DNA from: Pseudorasbora parva
Taxonomy: Eukaryota > Chordata > Actinopteri > Cypriniformes > Gobionidae
NCBI RefSeq assembly: GCF_024679245.1
Contig: NC_090187.1
Location: 25,520,495-25,584,494 of the forward strand
Direction of reading: 5' to 3'
Length of the DNA: 64,000 nucleotides
The notes beneath the pieces were generated by a model. The model was not told the DNA's origin. It ran no database searches and saw only the letters and a program-made list of their open reading frames with translations. Position numbers and translations under genes: made by a program. Positions 57,091-64,000 of this stretch are shown piece after piece (within the stretch, counting starts at the first letter, position 1; the number at the start of each line of letters is the position of its first letter).

Positions 57091-57895
57091 GTTTTAACCG
57101 CTCGTCATGGAGAGGGAATGGGTCAGCATAGTTAATAGGTGGCTCTATGGCGGTGAAGTTTTATGGGAATATTTGTTATACTCTCAGAAACTAGAGCGTG
57201 TCATATGCACGCCATAAAGTGTGTATCATATTCACGCAAAAAACTGCGTAGCATTTGCACGCCAAAACTCATTTTGGCGTATCCATTCCAAGAGATTTCA
57301 CACTCGTACTATTTATACGCATGACCATGAGATCGTGTTGAAACAACAGTCCCTCATGTTAAGCATGCTTTGGCTTTTACTCCATTGAACCTAAATCTCC
57401 CTCTGGAATAAAGATGTATGTAGACATTAATGTGAAAATACAAGGAGTATGGAGTGGTGGGAGAAAGGATTGTGGATTGTGTCTGTATTTCTTTTTGCTT
57501 TCGGAGTGTATACCGTGGTGTTTGATGTTGTGATTGTGTTTTTAGAGGAGGCAGTGATGCTCACTGAGGTTTACAGAGAAAGAGTCAATCATTTCTGAAG
57601 TGATGTTAATGGTGTAGACCACATGGGGATTACCAAGAGGATTGTCATATGAGCGTCATTGAGTCATTCTGTGGAAATAAACATGTGAACAGAAAATTAT
57701 TTTTGTTATTATTTTATTGGCTACTACCTGAATCAAGGTTAATATAGTTAACCAAAACTAAAACCATAAACAAAAACTATTTACTTTACTTACAATAAAA
57801 TCAAATCTTAAACTTATTTTATTTCAGCTAGTTTCCGAAACATTTCTCATTTTCATTTCAGCTTAACTTGAATTGCTAATATATATATATGTATG

Positions 57896-57974
<79 letters not shown>

Positions 57975-58588
57975 ACTAGTATCTCAGTGATACTAAAATA
58001 AAACTGCCTTGAATGGATGTTCATACATTTTTAGGTTTACAGTTGTTTGCAGTTGCAAGACACTGAAATATATTATCCATATTTGCATGTTTGTATTGAA
58101 TATATTCACAATAGAGCACATGTTCTGGATACTTTATTGCTTTATGCTTAATTTTATGTATTTAAAAAAAATCTTGATTACTTCATTGTATCTTTATTTT
58201 TTATTTTCAGTATGAGGTATTGAATGCAAACATGGTTATACATGTATTTTTAAAATTATTATAATGTAAAACTCTTTTAATAACAAAAGGAACATATAGT
58301 AAATATGTAACCAGATGAGTTAATAGATAATAGAGGTCTATGTTGCAAAAAATTCCCCAATTTCCATTCTCTCCAGAAGACTTTCTTTCTTTTCCCAAAT
58401 GCTCATGGAAACACCCACATATATTGTTTTGTCTGACATCACTGTGCAGCCAAAGGGTGTTTTATGGTTATATTATGACTGTAGACATAATAACCATAAT
58501 AACCTGTCCCATATTTCAAATGGTCCAAACTGTACAGTAATGTCAAGCCCTTTTTCCCTCCTGTTTCTTACTCATATACTGTAACATA

Positions 58589-59058
58589 CAATATATTGCC
58601 AAACGTTTTGGGACGCCTGCCTTTACATGCACATGAACCTTAATTACATCATATCCATAGGGTTTAATATGGATTTGGCTCACCCTTTACAGCTATAACA
58701 GCTTCAACTCTTCTGGGAGGGCTTTCTACAAGGTCTTAGGAGTTTAGGAATGGAATATTTGACCATTCTTTTAGAAGAGCATTTGTGAGGTCAGGCGTGG
58801 CTCACAGTCTCCGCTCTAATTCCTCCCAAAGGTGTTCTATCGGGTTGAGGTCAGGACTCTGTGCAGGCCAGTAAAGTTCCTCCACACCAAACTCGCTTAT
58901 CCATGTCTTTATGGACCTTGCTTTGTGCACTGGTGCACAGTCATGTTGGAACAGGAAGGGGCCCAAACTTTTCCCATAAAGTTGGGAGCATGAAATTAAG
59001 TGCTTGATTTTATTCACATTTGGCCATGGAAGTGATTGGAACACATGACTTCAATGAT
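58589..59058 (-). mobile_element. Tc1/mariner fragment, family C
   Basis: The left end ATATTGCCAAACGTTTTGGG with CCTTTACATGCACATGAAC is a known type of fish Tc1 terminus. The minus strand encodes the C-terminal third of a transposase: FLFQHDCAPVHKARSIKTW (second Asp) and [19 protein letters not shown] (Glu), then stops. The other half is replaced by a long (TA)n. Confidence 0.88.
58802..59044 (-). pseudogene. Tc1-like transposase C-terminal remnant (family C)
   Basis: An 80-codon open piece with the second catalytic Asp and the Glu about 34 residues apart (DD34E). It stops after LERRL; homologous sequence (ATPDLTNAL, PRRVEAVIAAKG) continues beyond the stop to about 58670. The N-terminal and first-Asp parts are absent. 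Confidence 0.8.
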
Positions 59059-59173
<115 letters not shown>

Positions 59174-60245
59174 CCATGTCTCTTAGCTACTGTAAATAAT
59201 TAAATTATAAACATGCAACAGTGAAAATGCAATTCTGATCTGAACATACTGCAAAATTGTGTTCACATTCTGACTGCACTGCAGACAAGTTTCTAGTACT
59301 GCAATTCCTTTAATAACATCTATAAATCAGGCATATTGATAACACAGGCAAACACTGTGAAATTAGGTCAGTTTCAATATTTATTTTGAGTCTGGAGGTT
59401 GCTGCTGAAAAATACCATACCTGGGCTGATCCCATTATACTTTATGTGTGTATACTAGTTTTTTTGTGATAAAAAATGTCATGGTTTCCATACTTTTAGA
59501 TTGCATAAGGTTGAATTTTTATGAATTCAACCTTAATTACGTAATAATATTAATTATGTAATATACCACATGATCTTTTTTTTCTCAGAATTTGTATGGC
59601 CCTTGTAAAACTGCAATAAGCACAAAGGCTAACTGGAATCTTGATTATTTTATTAATTATTCTTTTATTTTTGGATTAGTGGTGGTTTCAGGTTGCACAC
59701 AAAGAAAAGTGCATGCTGTGAACTCACCATGTGACATGTTTTTGTGACATGTGACATAATCATTACCCTTCTGTTCAGTACATATTTGACTGTTCTGTAC
59801 TGAAAATCTTTATGGGATCAAGCTTTATGAGAAATTTTACAACCGGCCCTATATGGTATATGTTGCTTTGTCATTGTTGGGTGAGGAATAAAGCAGAACA
59901 AAATCTTTCAGTCAAGAACTAAGTACCGGCAAATGGCTAAGCAGATATTTATTGAACAAAACTGCAGTTCAACTTTTGATATATCAAAAATACACTTTCC
60001 ATACAATATCACTTTTGTAAAAAGTATGGTTTGAAAATAATCAAGTAATAATTTGGCTTTTTCAAGATCAGCTATTTAAAAAAAATACATTTTAAGTATG
60101 CATTATACTGTTATGCAGACAGCATTATAATTGCCTATCAACAGGTATCACAAATACATGTATAAAAATAAATAAACATTTGTTCTATCTAAACTCATAT
60201 GTGGATACACGCTAGCATTTACATACACATTAATTTACTGTGATT

Positions 60246-60398
60246 TCACGACGGCTCATTTAATGATTGGTCAAAGAAGGCTCTGTTAGAATAGGCAATG
60301 AGAGGCAGTCGCTCCCCCAGCACGGCATCTCTGAAATTGCGTCGCCTCCACGCGTATACAATACTGTTCAGAAAACCCTGGAGTGACACTGACAGCGC
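60246..60398 (-). CDS. Last coding exon of a seven-transmembrane protein (partial)
   Basis: After a minus-strand acceptor (TGTTGTTGTACAG) at 60399, phase 0, the exon encodes 50 residues: ALSVSLQGFLNSIVYAWRRR, then NFRDAVLGERLPLI and a tail ending SLNEPS, TGA at 60246-60248. LQGFLNSIVYAWRR is the end of TM7 with an NxxxY-like motif followed by a basic helix 8, as in GPCR-like proteins; TMEM116 or a cAMP-receptor-type protein is possible, but I cannot name it. Upstream exons must lie right of the transposon pair or beyond the window. Splice site plus motif support a real exon. Confidence 0.6.
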   Translation of the reverse strand, partial: ALSVSLQGFLNSIVYAWRRRNFRDAVLGERLPLIAYSNRAFFDQSLNEPS

Positions 60399-60529
60399 CT
60401 GTACAACAACACATGAAAGAAAACATACCACACCAATAAAAGGAATGTAAGTAGCATTCATTTTTAGAACTCTCAAAAAACAACAACAAAACCCAGAGAG
60501 CATATGGTTTTAAATGGGGCATATCACAC

Positions 60530-60700
60530 ACAGTTTCTGCCAATCTCATGTTAAAATTTATTACCTATAAAGTAGTATTGCAGTATATAGTATTGCAAGT
60601 AGTAAGTAGTATAGTATCCTTCATATGTGTTAAAAGTCTTTCGTTTTTATCATATTCATAAAAGACAGATACGATGCACCGAATCTTTAATTTAATTAAT
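60530..60700. repeat. Diverged fragment of the TTAA-element outer end
   Basis: GTAGTATTGCA, TCCTTCATAT and AAAAGTCTTTCGTTTT followed by GCACCGAATCTTT parallel 60820-60910 in the adjacent element. It is an older partial copy in the same orientation. Confidence 0.5.
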
Positions 60701-60737
60701 TCATTTATTTTGATTAATTTGTATTGAAATAGTTTAA

Positions 60738-62088
60738 TTAGGGGGGGGGGGGGGGAAAACACTCAGTTTCAGTCAATCTCAGGTCAATCTATAGAGATTA
60801 TAGAGTACTCTATAGAGTACCTATAGAGTAGTATTGCATCCGTCATATCTCCAAAAAGTCTTTAGTTTTATTATATTTATAAAATAAATATAGGCTGTAC
60901 CAATCTTTCCGGGAAAAAACGAGCGTCTGGAGGCTTTTCGTGTGGGCGGAGCTAAAGAATGACAAGTGAGCACAAAGCGGTGACGTCCTCAAGCGTGGAG
61001 AAGAAAACGCTATCCAGATTTAACTTATACAGATATGATCCAGAATCAGATCCGGAGGCTGAATTAAATTGAACAGGAGAAACAGCAACAGCAGTGGTAT
61101 GTGGTATCTCTGTGGTATGTACTGTATTTAGTGCCTGTCAACATTTGTGTGTCTTTACTCGCAGTTTATGAGGACATGATTCGGTTTATGGACTATTGTA
61201 TGCGACTAAACCTTAGCAGTAGCAAGCAAAACGGTTTTGCACGTCAGACTAGTGTAACGTTATACATAGAACAACGCTTTGTGAGAACGCTAGGTTTATG
61301 TTTGGGTGGTTTTACAATAAACAAACTGACACCAATATTGGTCAGCCAAACAAATGTATTTAAACACACACCATAGATCGCATGCTCCATTGATAAATTA
61401 ACTGTACACGATCGTGTTGTTTACTGATGTTTACTCACGCGACGATAGCCAACAACATAGACATTTAAAGCAGTTTTACTCACCGCCTGCTTCCAAAGCA
61501 GGACCGAACCTTTATCGCTGGGACCGCTCCGTCAAAAACACACTTCTTTGGTATGATTTGGTAAAGTCCTGACAGCAGTGAACGGTGGAGATCCACTTTT
61601 GCGATGCGACTGAAGCGATGCCTTGAAGCTTCCCGTCATTTCTGCGTTCAAATCGGTTCAAATGCAGCGCTGCCTTCCCGGAATGCTGTGCTGAAGCGTT
61701 GAAGTCGCTCGACATCACCCATAGGAATAAAGTGGAGCGCGGCGCGGACTATAACCGACATAAGTGTTCACGGACGACTGGATCTGCAGCTGAGCGAGTG
61801 TTTACGGGCGTGCATTTCCTCTCTCGCTCTAGTCACGCGCACGCCCACCCTACCGGGAGAAAAGCACGTGCGGCCCATACATGGACCTTCCGCTCTATTA
61901 ACGTTAAGCGGACCCATACTCGAAAGAACCCAGAAGGAGTATTTTTGACAAAGAAATACTCCATCAAACGTCCAACATTAGTTTTTGAAACTTTGTCTAT
62001 GTTTAGGATGGGAATCCAAGTCTTTAACAGTGTAAAAAGCTCAGTATGCATGAAACAGCATTTCACCCCCCCCCCCCCCCCCCCCCCT
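60738..62088 (-). mobile_element. TTAA-flanked element, left member of an inverted pair (Kolobok-like)
   Basis: TTAA at 60734-60737 and 62089-62092. Outer end is a G run then AAAACACTCAGTTTCAGTC; inner end is GAAACAGCATTTCACCCC then a C run. The whole 1.3 kb is the reverse complement of 62349-63536 with scattered changes. The segment near 61530-61560 gives AAGTGTGTTTTTGACGG in reverse, resembling the start of a THAP finger. No intact ORF. Confidence 0.7.
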
Positions 62089-62092
62089 TTAA

Positions 62093-62344
62093 GGTGTATA
62101 TGACTTTCTTCTTTCTAAAGAAAACAATTAGAGTTATATTAATAATACGTCTCCTGATGCTTCCTAGCTTTATAACGGCAGTGACGGGGGTCTAGTGGTT
62201 TGAAGCTTAAAAAAGTGCATGTATCCATCATAAACGCTCTCCACACGGCTCCGGGGGTTAATAAAGGCTTTTCTGAAGCGGAGAAAAATATCCGTATTTA
62301 AAACTTTATAAAGTAAAATTGCTTCTGCCAGACCGCCTTCTGTA
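62093..62344. repeat. Spacer between the inverted pair, part of a MITE
   Basis: Shares GGCAGTGACGGGG, GGTTAATAAAGG and GCTTCTGCCAGA with the reverse complement of 63640-63850. So the spacer and the right flank are inverted copies of one MITE, related to 5874-6097. Confidence 0.65.
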
Positions 62345-62348
62345 TTAA

Positions 62349-63536
62349 AGGGGGGGTGAAATGCTGTTTCATGCATACTGAGCTTTTTACACTGTTAAAG
62401 ACTTGGATTCCCATCCTAAACATAGACAAAGTTTCAAAAACTAATGTTGGACGTTTGATGGAGTATTTCTTTGTCAAAAATACTATTCTCACAAGTTTCG
62501 GAGAGTTTTTTTCGAGTATGGGTCAGCTTGACGTTAATAGAGCGGAAGGTCCTTGTATGGGCCGTACGGGCTCTTCTCCCGGTAGGGTGCGCGAGCGTGA
62601 CTAGAGCGAGAGAGGAAATGCACGCCCGTAAACATTCGCTCAGCTGCAGATCCAGTCGTCCGTGTCCGTGAACAATTATGTCGCGCCCTATGGTCGCGCT
62701 GCGCTCCACTTTATTTCTAAGGGTGACATCAAACGACTTCATCGCTTCAGCACAGCATTCCGGGAAGGGAAAGCGCTGTATTTGAACCGATTTGAACACA
62801 GAAATGACGGGAAGCTTCACAACATCGCGGATTTCCACGGTCACTGCTGTCACAGGACTTCACCAAATCATACCAAAGAAGTGTGTTTTTGACGGAACGG
62901 TCCCAGCGGTAAAGGTTCGGTCCTGCTTTCGAAAACTGCTTCAAATGTCTGTGCTGTTGGCTCGTCGCGTGAGTAAACATCAGTAAACGACACGATCGCG
63001 TGCTTCGTCATTCAAATGCGCTAACGGTTACTCCATTGTTGTTCTATGTATAACGTTACACTAGTCTGACGTGCAAAACCGTTTTGCTTGCTACTGCTAA
63101 GGTTTAGCCGCATACAATAGTCCATAAACCGAATCATGTCCTCATAAACTGCGAGTAAACACACACAAATGTTGACAGGCCACTAAATACAGTACATACC
63201 ACAGAGACGGACGTCCTGCTGTTGCTGTTTCTCCTGTTCAATTTAATTCAGCCTGATTCTGGATCACGTATTAGCTGAATCCAATCGATAGCCATGGGTT
63301 TCTCCACGCTTGAGGACGTCACCGCTTTGGTTGTGCTCGTCATTCTTTAGCTCCGCCCACACGATACGCCTCCAGGCGCTCAGTTTTTTTCCGGAAAGAC
63401 TCGGTACAGCCTATATTTCTTTTATAAATATGATAAAACTAAAGACTTTTCGGAGATATGAAGGATGCAATGCTACTCTATAGGTACTCAAGATTGACAT
63501 GAGATTGACTGAAAACTGAGTGTTTCGCCCCCCCCT
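62349..63536 (+). mobile_element. TTAA-flanked element, right member of the inverted pair
   Basis: TTAA at 62345-62348 and 63537-63540. Starts AGGGGGGTGAAATGCTGTTT and ends GAGTGTTTCGCCCCCCCC, an inverted-end layout. An AAGAAGTGTGTTTTTGACGG segment at about 62877 (KKCVFDG) resembles a THAP start. No intact transposase. Confidence 0.7.
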
Positions 63537-63540
63537 TTAA

Positions 63541-64000
63541 ACTATCGAAAAAGTGTAACTGCCTCTTGCAGTTCAAAATGCTTGCTGCTACATCCAACGT
63601 CATATGTCGTGGCAGTTTTTTTCTTTTTCTTTTTTGTAAGTTGGAAGACGATCTGGCAGAAGCTAGATATTTTACTTCATAACATCATTATTTTACTTTA
63701 TTTACATCATATTTTTCTTCGCTTCAGAAGGCCTTTATTAACACCCTGTCGTGTGGAGTATGTTTATGAAGGACTGAGGAACGTTTTTGAGCATCAAACT
63801 TAATGGACCCCGTCACTGCCATTTTAAAGCTTGGAAGCGTCAGGATATTTATTCAGTGTTCATCCGAAAGAAGTAAGTCATAAACACCTAGGATGGCTTG
63901 AGGCTGAGTAAATCAAGGAGTAATTTTTACATTTGAAAGTGAACTAATCCTATGGTTTTCAGGTACTCTTTAAACATCTGATATTGAACAACAAGGCACT
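63541..64000. other. Right edge: MITE sequence
   Basis: Contains a MITE reading GCTTCAGAAGGCCTTTATTA and CACCTAGGATGGCTTGAGG, the inverse of the 62093-62344 spacer. No gene recognised. Confidence 0.5.

Noticed and set aside
59500..59535. Small inverted repeat AAGGTTGAAT...ATTCAACCTT
   Set aside because: Short hairpin in AT-rich DNA; expected by chance at this scale and not a terminator in a eukaryotic context.
61101..61376. Plus ORF of 91 codons in the left TTAA element
   Set aside because: Lies in non-coding transposon sequence and is not kept open in the inverted partner copy.

Overview
The window is vertebrate nuclear DNA from a teleost, most likely a cyprinid (carp, goldfish or minnow relative). 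The reasons are intron-split genes with fish-like orthologues, long CA/GT and TA microsatellites, and a dense mix of Tc1, hAT, TTAA-target (Kolobok-like), DIRS and Ty3-type elements. No bacterial operons, CRISPR arrays, tRNA or rRNA genes were seen.

Layout. Positions 1-1700 (minus) hold the 5' part of pdp2, a mitochondrial pyruvate dehydrogenase phosphatase, running off the left edge. Positions 2242-15106 (plus) hold a complete terb1, a meiotic telomere-attachment protein, which I could assemble from 19 coding exons (794 codons) that stay in phase. pdp2 and terb1 are head to head, about 0.5 kb apart. Positions 17538-18212 (minus) hold an intronless 224-residue ORF with an MGAKLSRKK N-terminus that I do not recognise. 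Positions 39753-55271 (plus) hold a complete neto2 in 10 coding exons (545 codons): a CUB-CUB-LDLa-TM auxiliary subunit of kainate receptors. Positions 60246-60398 (minus) hold the last exon of a seven-transmembrane-type protein. TERB1, PDP2 and NETO2 all lie on human chromosome 16q, so the window keeps part of that synteny.

The rest is mostly mobile DNA. 21957-27066 is a young non-autonomous LTR retrotransposon: 430-bp LTRs with two differences and a 5-bp target duplication. It holds three tandem-repeat arrays, a gag-like fragment and a nested hAT-like element, and its primer site looks self-primed as in the Tf1/sushi group. 28278-29910 and 48357-49995 are two copies of one Tc1 family in opposite orientations; 52304-53942 is a different Tc1 family, and 58589-59058 is a fragment of a third. 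31995-34553 is a crippled DIRS element. Elements flanked by TTAA with THAP-like remnants occur at 12941-14163 and possibly about 45981-47517, and two more lie as an inverted pair at 60738-62088 and 62349-63536. 40955-42617 is a hAT element with a perfect 8-bp target duplication.

The genes are functionally unrelated to each other. I found no convincing novel defence or metabolic system. The most interesting items are the self-priming LTR element with its repeat ORFs, the 118-bp near-perfect palindrome at 36788-36905, the inverted TTAA-element pair, the poly(A)-only insertion in a terb1 intron and the unknown MGAKLSRKK gene. All identifications come from reading the sequence and from remembered family features; no database search was run.
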